Source of the DNA: Rhizobium leguminosarum bv. trifolii WSM1325
GTDB taxonomy: Bacteria > Pseudomonadota > Alphaproteobacteria > Rhizobiales > Rhizobiaceae
DNA: 64,000 nucleotides
Assembly (NCBI GenBank): GCA_000023185.1
Contig: CP001627.1
Location: forward strand, 186,001-250,000
Direction: 5' to 3'
Part shown: positions 46,842 through 56,004 of the stretch, in pieces
How positions within the stretch are numbered: the first letter of the stretch is position 1
How the letters are laid out: each line of letters begins with the position of its first letter
Notes under the pieces: model-generated
Databases searched by the model: none
What the model was told of the DNA's origin: nothing
Seen by the model: only the letters and a program-made list of their open reading frames with translations
Position numbers and translations under genes: made by a program

Positions 46842-46881
46842 ACCTTTACCAAACTTTACACTTCCTTAACCGCGCTTAACA
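46842..46881 (-). promoter_or_regulatory. 40-bp direct-repeat element C, no gene attached
   Basis: On the minus strand it reads TGTTAAGCGCGG, TTAAGGAAGTG, TAAAGTTTGGTAAAG, aligned without gaps to elements A and B. No convincing gene starts within 500 bp on the plus strand, and the next minus-strand start is the response regulator 340 bp away. It may be the orphaned promoter of a lost target gene. Confidence 0.6.
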
Positions 46882-47433
46882 TCTACACAGCTATTAGAGT
46901 TCGACCTCAGTTCGATCCGGAGTGTCGTGTGTCCAAGGCACATCGAAATATTCTGCGGTGCCGCTTTGCGGAGCGGAAAGTCATCTGTGTCGAGATTTGG
47001 CGGTGGTTATCGAAGCTTGCTTCAAAGAACTATGTCTCAATTGCTTCTTTCTTGAGTCCCGGGATCCACTCAGGACGCGCAGAAACCGTTCCAATAGAGC
47101 GTCATGCTCACCTGGAAGACATCTCCATTGGGGGAACGGGGTGATTGATGCTCCGGGTGATCAGGGCGTGTTTACCGGACAGATCGAACAGTTCAACAAG
47201 CCTACCGACGCCGACGAGGTTGCGGCGCATCGCCTCGAGGAAAGGCGGCAATAGCCATCGAGCGCGGCACGGGCGCAGAGCGAAGGGCCGAAATAGAAGG
47301 CGAACGCTGACACTAGGGACCGTCGTGAGGCATCGGTTCGTTGTCAAAGTCGTGGAGCGTCAGTCGACACGTGCTCGAGCGACGAGGCATATTCCCGCTC
47401 AGAAGAACGGTCCCGCCATATGCCGAGAGTGAC
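46882..47433. other. About 550 bp with no convincing gene
   Basis: Short frames such as 47145-47432 (plus) are Arg-rich and look non-coding. On the minus strand a short stretch around 47150-47210 reads LFDLSGKHALIT, reminiscent of the beginning of an SDR protein, but it breaks off immediately. It may be a deletion scar following element C. Confidence 0.35.
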
Positions 47434-48177
47434 TTACCGATTTGCTTCTGTGGTTTCCACGAAGAGCTGGTTGAGCTGTTTCATCTCAAGTGCATGGGCG
47501 CGCCTTCTGAGGGCGGCTACCTGTTTGAGCGTTGCAAGGTTGTCTGTCGTCTCAATGAGATGCGCATCGGCGACCAGCATTTCCGCTTCAATCCTGCCCT
47601 GCTCTCTCAATTGCCAGACATCCCTGACGCGAAATTGGACCATTATGACGCCGAAAAGCGCCACGAGCGCGGAAGCGGTCATTGGCAGCCAATTCGGGAC
47701 AACCGGTCCATAGGCCGAAAACAATGATGAAAGGCCACTCAAAACGATGATCGCCAAGGTGAGAAAATTCCAGAGATATTGATTAACCTTGGAGGAACGA
47801 GCATAGCCGTTTCGATGTGTTCGAAGGTCACGCAAAGCCTGCCTTTTGATCTCGGCTGCGTCCGATGGAAGCATGCTTTCGGCCGTCTCTTGCTCGATCT
47901 CCCGCCTTGCCGCCAAAATCACGTTGATGACGGCGATAGTGATCCCGAAGGTTATCATGAACCACGCGATGTAGTGCAAAGGGACGTCGTCGAGAATGAC
48001 GTTTGACAAAAATGCGGGTTGAAAAAACTCAATTAAAGCGCCAATCGATATCAAGAATATAGACAGGGCAACCACTGCAATCGAAAGCATCGCCGCTATA
48101 TTTCTATATCTGCTATTTAGTGTCATTTTCTTCAGTTGAGCCTGGTCATCCCCCTCCCTTCTAAACAAATCCATCAT
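47434..48177 (-). CDS. Four-helix membrane protein, SLATT/DUF4231-like
   Basis: A 247-residue protein with two pairs of membrane helices: IAAMLSIAVVALSIFLISIG and YIAWFMITFGITIAVINVIL, then YLWNFLTLAIIVLSGLSSLF and LPMTASALVALFGVIMVQF. Between and after them are charged cytoplasmic helices (QALRDLRTHRNGYARSS; VRDVWQLREQGRIEAEMLVA; ending LKQVAALRRRAHALEM). Paired helices followed by R/W-x-x-R-x-x-x-E helices recall SLATT-domain (DUF4231) proteins, which are thought to form pores in conflict systems, but no cognate nucleotide-sensing effector is adjacent. It stands alone. The family suggestion is tentative; the membrane topology is clear. Confidence 0.6.
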   Translation of the reverse strand: MMDLFRREGDDQAQLKKMTLNSRYRNIAAMLSIAVVALSIFLISIGALIEFFQPAFLSNVILDDVPLHYIAWFMITFGITIAVINVILAARREIEQETAESMLPSDAAEIKRQALRDLRTHRNGYARSSKVNQYLWNFLTLAIIVLSGLSSLFSAYGPVVPNWLPMTASALVALFGVIMVQFRVRDVWQLREQGRIEAEMLVADAHLIETTDNLATLKQVAALRRRAHALEMKQLNQLFVETTEANR

Positions 48178-48331
48178 CCTATCCTCGAGACTATAGGGTT
48201 AACCATAGTCAACCTTTTACCACGCCAGAAAGCAAGTAATGTTTGCGAAGTAATACTTTACGGATCGAATTTCCGGCACCTCTCGCTAATGTGCGGGCCG
48301 GGGCAGCCTCCACCTCTTCAATCCGGTCGCT
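48178..48331. promoter_or_regulatory. Promoter region of the membrane protein gene
   Basis: An AT-rich stretch (for example GGGTTAACCATAGTCAACC at about 48197-48215, containing GGTTAACC) lies directly upstream of the SLATT-like gene. No specific operator can be named. Confidence 0.3.
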
Positions 48332-48480
48332 TCAGGCTACGCTGATCGCCAGCGGCCGGCCGAGATCGAGGCCAATATAGTCCTGGTGCTGTCGGACGAT
48401 CTGCGCGGCGTGAGCGATCGTCAGGCTTGATCGCGGCGATGATCTCCTCAAGGTCGCCCAGCCTGACAGCCACTTGAAAA
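48332..48480 (-). pseudogene. GntR/FCD regulator, C-terminal relic
   Basis: The minus strand carries LTIAHAAQIVRQHQDYIGLD and LGRPLAISVA to a stop at 48332. It aligns with the end of the intact GntR regulator at 51108 (LAIAHAGQIVRQIQEYIARD, LDRPVAISMS). Just upstream the adjacent frame has GDLEEIIAAI, matching EHEEIIAAI of the intact protein; about 30 bp present in the intact gene are missing between the two pieces. Everything N-terminal is gone. It is the remnant of a paralogous or duplicated regulator, located immediately downstream of the M24 peptidase gene. Confidence 0.75.
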
Positions 48481-48514
48481 TCGGCGCTGCCTGAGCGGGT
48501 GAGATTGGGCCTTC

Positions 48515-49657
48515 TCAGGAGAATGGCTTTGTCGGTCCCGCCGCTGGATTGGTCAGCCAGCGTGGTCCCTCGGCGGTCATGTAGATATGGTCTTCCAACC
48601 GGATCCCGAATTTCCCGGGGAAGACGATCATCGGTTCATTGGAAAAACACATGCCGGCGGCAAGCGGCGCGTCGTTGCCGCGAACGATGTATGGCTCCTC
48701 GTGGATCTCGAGCCCGAGGCCATGACCGGCGCGATGCGGCAAACCCGGCAGGCGATAGTCGGGGCCTAGCGAGTGTTTGGCAAGCACCTTGCGGGCCGCA
48801 TCGTCGAGGCTCGAGCAGGCGGCGCCGATCCGGGCTGCGTCGAAGACGGCCTGTTGCGCCTCGCGCTCGATCCACCAGGCGCGTTCGAACGCGCTGTTGC
48901 CGTCCTCCAGAATATAGGTCCTGGTGATATCGGAATGATAACCGTCGATCCGGCAGCCGGTATCGACGAGAACGACGTCGTCGCGACCAAGGACCTGATC
49001 GCCGTCGGCGCCATGCGGAAGCGAGGTCGCCGCGCCGAAGGAGACGATGCAGAACGTCGAGCCGGCATCGGCGCCGGCCTGGCGATGCTGTCGGTCGATG
49101 AATTCGACCACCTCGGATGATTTGATGCCCGGCTTCAAAAGCCCATGCACTTGCTTGTGGACGTCGAGCGTCAGGTCCATCGCATACTGAATGAGGGCAA
49201 GCTCTGCAGCCGATTTGATGCAACGCAGGTCGCGGATCAGCCGCCCGCCATCGGCAAGCCTTGCCGCGCCCATCTCCGCTGCCAATGCGTGATAGAAGAA
49301 AAGCGGCAAGCCATCGTCGAGGGCAAGTCTGCCGCGCTGGGCAACAAGGCGGGCGATGAGAGCGGCGCTGCTCTCCTCCTCTTCCCAGACCAGGATTTCC
49401 CCCGGCAGATGTGGCAGCGTTTCGACACGGCTGCGCTCGAACCCCGGAACGATGTAGGAAATGGTCGCGGGCATGACGAGCGCGCCGAGGAACCTTTCGC
49501 TCGGATGCCAGACGAGCCCGGTGAAGTAGTGGAGGCTTTCGGTCGGCCCAAGAAGCACGGCAGCCAATCCTTCGGCTTCGATCAGTTTCCGAAGCCCGGC
49601 GAGGCGGTTCTGCCGTTCGTCCTCAGTGATGCGGGGTACGGGGTGCTGCCACGACAT
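48515..49657 (-). CDS. M24-family metallopeptidase (Xaa-Pro aminopeptidase/dipeptidase type)
   Basis: A 380-residue protein with an N-terminal creatinase-like domain (residues ~12-150) and a C-terminal pita-bread catalytic domain. The five metal ligands are all present: D232 (VDTG), D243 (HSDITRT), H312 (GHGLG), E341 (NEPMI) and E355 (RLEDH). Such enzymes release residues next to proline from peptide N-termini or split Xaa-Pro dipeptides. ATG 49657 has AGGAAA at a good distance; longer frames run into the promoter. It is divergent from a proline-iminopeptidase-like gene, and together they would process proline- or hydroxyproline-rich peptides. No signal peptide, so cytosolic. Confidence 0.85.
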   Translation of the reverse strand: MSWQHPVPRITEDERQNRLAGLRKLIEAEGLAAVLLGPTESLHYFTGLVWHPSERFLGALVMPATISYIVPGFERSRVETLPHLPGEILVWEEEESSAALIARLVAQRGRLALDDGLPLFFYHALAAEMGAARLADGGRLIRDLRCIKSAAELALIQYAMDLTLDVHKQVHGLLKPGIKSSEVVEFIDRQHRQAGADAGSTFCIVSFGAATSLPHGADGDQVLGRDDVVLVDTGCRIDGYHSDITRTYILEDGNSAFERAWWIEREAQQAVFDAARIGAACSSLDDAARKVLAKHSLGPDYRLPGLPHRAGHGLGLEIHEEPYIVRGNDAPLAAGMCFSNEPMIVFPGKFGIRLEDHIYMTAEGPRWLTNPAAGPTKPFS

Positions 49658-49750
49658 GTTGTTTTCCTGCTTTTCCTGCGCTTCGAGATCGATGAAACCC
49701 TCGCCTTGCAGCCAGGATCTTGAACCGACACTAATGCCGCTGTAGGCAAT

Positions 49751-49760
49751 ATGTCGACAT
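49751..49760. promoter_or_regulatory. TGTCGACA palindrome between the two peptidase genes
   Basis: ATGTCGACAT, 20 bp upstream of the iminopeptidase start, resembles operators of FadR-type GntR regulators. Similar palindromes occur at 51913-51922 and 59199-59208. The same word also occurs inside the efflux coding region (43326-43335), so this is only suggestive. Confidence 0.35.
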
Positions 49761-49779
49761 GAAAAGTGAGGAGATAGCC

Positions 49780-51078
49780 ATGGCGGTCGAATACACCACA
49801 CCGGGCATGCTGATGCGCGATCATATGGTCGACGTGCCCCTGGATTGGTCGAAGCCGGAGGGTGAGACGATCCGGATTTTTGCACGTGAAGTGTGCGATC
49901 CCGCCCGCCGTCGTGAAACACTGCCGTTGCTGGCTTTCCTTCAAGGCGGTCCTGGCGGAAAGTCGCCGCGGCCGAGCAACGGCGGGCCGCCATGGCTTGC
50001 CGAAGCCCTGAAGACGCACCGCGTTATCCTGATCGACCAGCGCGGCACCGGGCGCAGCAGCCGGATCGAAAGTGCGACGATGGAGCACTTTGCCGACGGC
50101 AGGGCCGCAGCCGACTATCTCAGCCTCTTTCGTGCCGACAGCATCGTTGCCGATTGCGAACATCTGAGGAAAACCGTCTTCGGCGGCGGGCGCTGGCAAA
50201 CGCTTGGCCAGAGCTATGGCGGCTTCCTGACACTTACCTATCTCTCGAAGGCGCCGGAGGGACTTTCCGCCTGTTATGTCACCGGCGGCCTTGCCGGCCT
50301 TGGGGCGACGGCCGAGGATGTCTATCGGCGCACCTACCCGCGCGTTACCGAAAAGAACGCCGCCTATTACCGCCGCTACCCCGGGGATGCCGAGCGTATC
50401 GGCCGGATCGCCGACTATATCGAGACCAATGAGGTGCGGTTGCCCGATGGCGATCGCCTCTCCGTTCGCCGCTTTCAGACCATCGGCATCGATTTCGGCA
50501 TGGCGCCGGGTTACGAGAACATTCATTGGCTGGTCGACGAGGCTTTCTCCGGTCCCAATGAAGAACGTCTCTCCGAGCGCTTCCTCGCGTCGGTGATGTC
50601 GCTGACCTCATATGACGACAATCCGCTCTTCGCCGTTTTGCAGGAAAGCATCTATGGCCAGGCCGGGACGCCGACTGCCTGGGCAGCCGAACGCATCCGC
50701 GCCGAGCATCCGGCCTTTGCCGGCGACCGGCGGCCGCTGCTGTTGACGGGGGAGATGATGTATCCCTGGATGTTCGAGGAAATTCGCTCGCTTAGGGCCT
50801 TCAGGGCAGGTGTCGAGGCGCTGGCAACGATTGAGCACTACGCCCCGCTCTATGCTCCGGCACGTCTCGCTGCAAACGAGGTGCCGGTCGCCGCGGTCAT
50901 CTATCATGACGACATGTATGTCGATGCCGGGCTTTCGCTCGAAACAGCGCGCCACGTCGCCAACGTGCAGGCATGGGTGACCAACGAATTCGAGCATGAC
51001 GGTGTTCGCCAGTCGGCGGCTGTCCTGCGCCGGCTGATGACCTTGGTCAGAGAGCAAGGCGGCCCCCTCGCCTCTTGA
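49780..51078 (+). CDS. Proline iminopeptidase-like alpha/beta hydrolase (peptidase family S33)
   Basis: A 432-residue serine hydrolase of the S33 type. Oxyanion-hole motif QGGPGG (residues 55-60), DQRGTGRSS (86-94) and nucleophile elbow GQSYGG with S145. The long helical cap (residues ~190-330) and total length match larger prolyl aminopeptidases. It would remove N-terminal proline (or hydroxyproline) from peptides in the cytosol. ATG 49780 (MAVEYTTP) is chosen because GAGGAG lies 7-8 nt upstream; ATG 49759 lies inside the putative operator. Divergent from the M24 peptidase with 120 bp between the starts. Confidence 0.82.
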   Translation: MAVEYTTPGMLMRDHMVDVPLDWSKPEGETIRIFAREVCDPARRRETLPLLAFLQGGPGGKSPRPSNGGPPWLAEALKTHRVILIDQRGTGRSSRIESATMEHFADGRAAADYLSLFRADSIVADCEHLRKTVFGGGRWQTLGQSYGGFLTLTYLSKAPEGLSACYVTGGLAGLGATAEDVYRRTYPRVTEKNAAYYRRYPGDAERIGRIADYIETNEVRLPDGDRLSVRRFQTIGIDFGMAPGYENIHWLVDEAFSGPNEERLSERFLASVMSLTSYDDNPLFAVLQESIYGQAGTPTAWAAERIRAEHPAFAGDRRPLLLTGEMMYPWMFEEIRSLRAFRAGVEALATIEHYAPLYAPARLAANEVPVAAVIYHDDMYVDAGLSLETARHVANVQAWVTNEFEHDGVRQSAAVLRRLMTLVREQGGPLAS

Positions 51079-51107
51079 GGCTCGAGCGGTTCATTGCTCT
51101 CGTCGCG

Positions 51108-51812
51108 TCAGGACATGCTGATCGCCACCGGCCGGTCGAGGTCGCGGGCAATATATTCCTGGATCTGGCGGACGATCTGCCCGGCGTGGGCGATCGCCAG
51201 TTGGTCGGCCCGCTCGACGTCACCGGCCTCGATTGCGGCGATGATCTCCTCGTGTTCGTCGACATACTGGCGCGGCAGGCGGTCGTCGAATGTCGAGTAG
51301 TAAAGGCGCAGGATGCGGCGGCCCTCGTCGAGCAGCCTGGCGAAGAAGGCCGTGTAATAGGAATTGCCGGCTAGTTCAGCGATCGCGACGTGAAATTCGC
51401 GGTTGGCCTCGATCATCGCATAGGCATCGCGCGCGGCAACGGCATCGGCGAAGTCCTTCTGATTCCGGCGGATGGTCTTCATGATCTCGCCGTTTCGCCG
51501 TTGCGCCGCGCCGCGCGTCGTCACCCGGTACATCAGCGTCAGCGCTTCGAAATAGGTGGGCAGGCTTGCGAAATCGATCGTTGCGACGATCGTGTTCCTG
51601 TTCGGCAGCGTCGTGACGAGCCCATCGGCGGCGAGCCGCAACAGCGCCTCTCGAATGGGTGTCCGCGACATCCGGAAACGCTCCGACAGCCGCACTTCGT
51701 CGAGCGGACTGCCGGGTTCCAGCGCCATCGACAGGATTTCCTGCCTGAGCGTCACATAGACGCTCTGCGTGCCAGAGCCGCGCACCCGCACATTTTCCGC
51801 GTCGTTCCGCAT
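51108..51812 (-). CDS. GntR-family regulator, FCD/FadR subfamily
   Basis: A 234-residue regulator: N-terminal winged helix (YVTLRQEILSMALEPGSPLD, LSERFRMSRTPIREALLRLA) and a C-terminal all-helical FCD ligand domain (EANREFHVAIAELAGNSYYT, VDEHEEIIAAIEAGDVERAD) with the conserved metal-binding His residues. ATG 51812 follows GAGGGCGG; an earlier start at 51887 lacks a site. It is divergent from the DapA/HypD-type gene across 150 bp containing the palindrome TTGTCGACAG. In Sinorhizobium meliloti the hydroxyproline repressor HypR is also a GntR protein, which suits this neighbourhood. The ligand is inferred. Confidence 0.87.
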   Translation of the reverse strand: MRNDAENVRVRGSGTQSVYVTLRQEILSMALEPGSPLDEVRLSERFRMSRTPIREALLRLAADGLVTTLPNRNTIVATIDFASLPTYFEALTLMYRVTTRGAAQRRNGEIMKTIRRNQKDFADAVAARDAYAMIEANREFHVAIAELAGNSYYTAFFARLLDEGRRILRLYYSTFDDRLPRQYVDEHEEIIAAIEAGDVERADQLAIAHAGQIVRQIQEYIARDLDRPVAISMS

Positions 51813-51912
51813 TCGTCCGCCCTCTTTTGTTAGAGCCTTGTATTGCGTTTCGGCCGATTCTCGCAATGTCGGTCTTCGGGGTCTCAAATATGTAAGCTCA
51901 CATCATTGAATC

Positions 51913-51922
51913 TTGTCGACAG
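51913..51922. promoter_or_regulatory. Operator candidate for the GntR regulator
   Basis: TTGTCGACAG sits in the GntR/hypD-like divergent promoter, 40 bp upstream of the plus-strand start and close to the AT-rich GTTTGTATATAAGG. Its centre TGTCGACA has the symmetry typical for FadR-type GntR sites. Confidence 0.4.
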
Positions 51923-51961
51923 TTTGTATATAAGGCAACCAGTTTCAACGAGGCTCGATCA

Positions 51962-52873
51962 ATGACCACAGGATGGAAGGGCGTATTTCCCGCCGTAACG
52001 ACACAGTTCAACGATGATCTTTCCGTTGATCTGCCCTCGACCCAGCGCGTCCAGGACGCGCTTGTAAACGATGGCGTCAACGGACTGATCGTCATGGGCA
52101 CATGCGGCGAGAACAATTCGCTGGACCCCGAGGAGAAGCGCACGATCTTGAAAGCTGCCGTCGAGGTCGTCAACGGCCGCGTTCCCGTGGTGACGGGCGT
52201 GTCCGAATTCGACACGCGCCGTGCCGTCGCCTATGCTCGCGACGCCGAAAAACTCGGCGCCGACGGGCTGATGCTGCTGCCGGCCATGGTTTATGTGCCG
52301 AAGCCCGAAGAGCTGATCGCGCATTTCCGTACCGTCGCCGAAGCGACCTCGCTGCCGATCATGCTCTACAACAACCCGCCGGCCTACCGCGTCAACATCG
52401 GCGCCGATGTGCTGAAGGTGCTTGCCGATGTGCCAAACATCAAGGCGGTCAAGGAAAGCGCGCCGGATCCGCGCCGCTTCACCGATCTCATCAATGAATT
52501 CGGCGATCGTTTCGATATCTTCGCAGGTCTCGACGACGTGGCGCTTGAAGGCCTGATGCTCGGCGCCAAGGGCTGGGTCTCGGGCTTGACCAGCGCCTTC
52601 CCGCAGGAATCCGTACAACTCGTTGCCGCCGCCGAACGCGGCGACTGGGAAGAGGCCCGCAAGATCTATCGCTGGTTCATGCCGCTTCTGCACCTCGATG
52701 CCGAACACGACCTCGTGCAGTCGATCAAGCTTGCCGAGCAGATCATGGGCCGCGGCTCCGAGCGCGTTCGCATGCCGCGCCTGCCGCTTTCGGGCGCCCG
52801 ACGCGCCGAAGTCACCGCGATGGTCGAGAAGGCCGCTGCCACGCGTCCTTCGAAGATCCGCCAGGCTGCCTGA
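51962..52873 (+). CDS. DapA-superfamily lyase, likely 1-pyrroline-4-hydroxy-2-carboxylate deaminase (HypD-like)
   Basis: A 303-residue class I aldolase-fold enzyme. Schiff-base Lys is K164 in IKAVKESA, the catalytic Tyr is Y136 in MLYNNPP, and the phosphate/carboxylate loop is GTCGENNSL (46-54). GTCGE replaces the GTTGE of true dihydrodipicolinate synthases, and the opening WKGVFPAVTTQF and closing RLPLSGARR fit the branch that deaminates pyrroline-4-hydroxy-2-carboxylate in hydroxyproline catabolism. Partners of that pathway (epimerase, oxidase, ketoglutarate semialdehyde dehydrogenase) are not in the window. A divergent GntR regulator and neighbouring prolyl peptidases support the role. Another keto-acid lyase is possible. 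Confidence 0.6.
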   Translation: MTTGWKGVFPAVTTQFNDDLSVDLPSTQRVQDALVNDGVNGLIVMGTCGENNSLDPEEKRTILKAAVEVVNGRVPVVTGVSEFDTRRAVAYARDAEKLGADGLMLLPAMVYVPKPEELIAHFRTVAEATSLPIMLYNNPPAYRVNIGADVLKVLADVPNIKAVKESAPDPRRFTDLINEFGDRFDIFAGLDDVALEGLMLGAKGWVSGLTSAFPQESVQLVAAAERGDWEEARKIYRWFMPLLHLDAEHDLVQSIKLAEQIMGRGSERVRMPRLPLSGARRAEVTAMVEKAAATRPSKIRQAA

Positions 52874-52879
52874 TCATCG

Positions 52880-52910
52880 AGGCCGGCGACCCTCGCGGTT
52901 GCCGGCCTTT
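52880..52910. terminator. Bidirectional terminator between hypD-like gene and ABC operon
   Basis: GGCCGGC (52881-52887) pairs with GCCGGCC (52901-52907), with an inner ACC/GGT extension, followed by TTT on the plus strand. It lies 8 bp after the plus-strand stop and just beyond the minus-strand ATPase stop, so it can serve both convergent units. Confidence 0.75.
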
Positions 52911-52923
52911 CAGTGTTTGCGGT

Positions 52924-54024
<1,101 letters not shown>

Positions 54025-54033
54025 GGTTTTCTC

Positions 54034-55977
54034 CTAGACCTCGTGCAACCAGATCGCCATCGCTCCGGGCTCGCGATTGGCCCAGAGGTGATAGGGGATC
54101 GCGGTGAAAGGCCGCTCCTTCAGCGCGGGGCGCGCGGTGCGATAGAGCGCATTCTGCCAATCGGATATATCGGCTTCGAGCGCGGTGCCTTCGAGGACGG
54201 TCGCTCCGCCGAGAAGCGAGGCATCGTAACGGGCAGAAATTTCCTCAGATGCCGGCAGGCGGAGCCGCTGCGGCTCGCCGCCGAGGTCCGTCTCCTCGAT
54301 GCAATAGACGACAGGCCCGCGCCGCAGCGCGACGCGCCCGCCGTCTTCGGAGACGGCAGGATGCGCGTAGATGCGCTCGACCGGCATCGAGAAGCCGATG
54401 CGCACCTCGTCACCATTGCGCCATTCCCTTGATATTGCGGCATAACCCTTCGTCACGCATTGATCGAGATCGACGGCAACGCCGTTGACCGAGATTTGCG
54501 CCTGCCTGCACCATCCGGGGATCCGAAGACGAAGCTGAAACCGGCTTGGCCGCTCGACGGCGAACCGCAGGCTGATGTCGCCATCCCAGGGATATTGCGT
54601 CTTCTGGATCAGGCGCACGAAGCTGTCGCCGACTGTCAGCTCGGCGGAATTGGTGCCGTAGAGATGGACGGCGAGCTGATGATCATCAGTCGAATAGAAA
54701 TATTGGCCGAGCGACGTGATGAAACGGGCGATGTTTGTCGGGCAGCAGGGGCAGTAATGCCATTTCCACCGGCGGTGCTGCCCGTGGCTTTCAAGGACGT
54801 TCTCATAGAAATAACGCTCGCCGTCGCGCGAGATGCCGGAAAGCGCGCCATTGTAAAGCACCGTTTCCAGCCTGTCGGTGAACTTGCTGTCGAGATCGAC
54901 CTGCGCCATGCGATGGCTCCAGAAGCCGAGCGCGACGGCCGCGCATGTCTCGGCGTAAGCCGTCTCGTTCGGCAGGTCGAATTCGCGGGTGAACCCTTCA
55001 TTGGATGCCGACGGGCCAAGGCCACCGGTCACGTAGAGCTGGCGGCTGACCAGATTGTCGAAAAGCCGGTCGCAGGCCTCCTTCAATGTCGGATCGTCGT
55101 TCTCACGGGAGAGATCCGCCATCGCAGAAAACAGGTACATGGCGCGAACCGCGTGGCCGACGACCTGGTGCTGATCGCGCACCGGCAAATGGGCCTGACT
55201 ATAGGCATATGTCTTGTAGACGTAATCCTCAGGGCTCTCGCCGCGCTTGCGAGCCTCCTCGTCGTAATATGAGGGCATTCGCCCACGTTCGTCGACGAAA
55301 TAGGTCGCAAGCTTCAGATGCCGCGGATCGCCCGTCACCCGGTAGAGCTTGACCAGCGCCAACTCGATTTCCTCATGGGCGTCATAACCTCTGAGCTTTC
55401 CGGGTTCGGCACCGAAGGTTTCGATGATATGGTCGACTGCGCGGATCATCACATCGAGGAAGCGACGCTTTCCAGTCGCCTCGTAATAGGCGACGGCCCC
55501 CTCCAGCAGATGGCCCATCGAATACATCTCGTGCAGGTCGCGCAGATTGGTCCAACGCCTGTCCGGCTCGCGGCGAATGAACCAGCTGTTGAGGTAGCCA
55601 TCTGCCATCTGCCCTTTCTCGAGTTTTTCGACGATAGCATCGATCTTCGTTTCGAGCGCCGCATTCGGGTGAGCCTTCAGCGTGTAACTTGCGGCCTCGA
55701 TCCATTTGCCGAAATCGGAATCGAAGAAATGCTGCATCGACAGTCCGCTCGGCTGGATCGGGCGCACCAGCGGCCCGGCCGGCTTGTCAAAATCGAGCAC
55801 CTCGAGGAAGCCCTCCTCTTCCAGCCGCTTGTGCTGTGTCGGGATGGTGACGTTGCGAACCGTCTCCGTCCAGCTCTGCCAGAAACCGCCACGGAACACG
55901 ACACTGGAATGGTCGGCGGGCCTGTATCGCTGCCGTCCCGCAGCGCGTGCCGGTTGAAAACGAGGTGAGCTGGTCAT
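54034..55977 (-). CDS. GH127 beta-L-arabinofuranosidase
   Basis: A 647-residue glycoside hydrolase of family 127 (HypBA1 type). The zinc/nucleophile site is complete: E343 and C345 in NETAYAETC, and C411-C412 in YCPCCPTN, corresponding to Glu338, Cys340, Cys417 and Cys418 of HypBA1. The alpha/alpha barrel precedes two C-terminal beta domains. Family members release beta-L-arabinofuranose from arabinan chains attached to hydroxyproline in plant extensins. No signal peptide, so the oligosaccharide or glycopeptide must be imported first; the ABC importer genes flank it in the same operon. Some GH127 members have other specificities, hence the caution on substrate. Confidence 0.85.
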   Translation of the reverse strand: MTSSPRFQPARAAGRQRYRPADHSSVVFRGGFWQSWTETVRNVTIPTQHKRLEEEGFLEVLDFDKPAGPLVRPIQPSGLSMQHFFDSDFGKWIEAASYTLKAHPNAALETKIDAIVEKLEKGQMADGYLNSWFIRREPDRRWTNLRDLHEMYSMGHLLEGAVAYYEATGKRRFLDVMIRAVDHIIETFGAEPGKLRGYDAHEEIELALVKLYRVTGDPRHLKLATYFVDERGRMPSYYDEEARKRGESPEDYVYKTYAYSQAHLPVRDQHQVVGHAVRAMYLFSAMADLSRENDDPTLKEACDRLFDNLVSRQLYVTGGLGPSASNEGFTREFDLPNETAYAETCAAVALGFWSHRMAQVDLDSKFTDRLETVLYNGALSGISRDGERYFYENVLESHGQHRRWKWHYCPCCPTNIARFITSLGQYFYSTDDHQLAVHLYGTNSAELTVGDSFVRLIQKTQYPWDGDISLRFAVERPSRFQLRLRIPGWCRQAQISVNGVAVDLDQCVTKGYAAISREWRNGDEVRIGFSMPVERIYAHPAVSEDGGRVALRRGPVVYCIEETDLGGEPQRLRLPASEEISARYDASLLGGATVLEGTALEADISDWQNALYRTARPALKERPFTAIPYHLWANREPGAMAIWLHEV

Positions 55978-56004
55978 GAGGACTCCTGAGCGGGACGAGC
56001 GCTG

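Noticed and set aside
46654..46869. 71-codon plus-strand frame between the two regulatory elements
   Set aside because: Runs through element C and shows no family pattern.
47108..47347. Minus-strand stretch with LFDLSGKHALIT, like an SDR N-terminus
   Set aside because: Only about 12 residues match and the glycine motif that should follow is missing; too short to call a relic.
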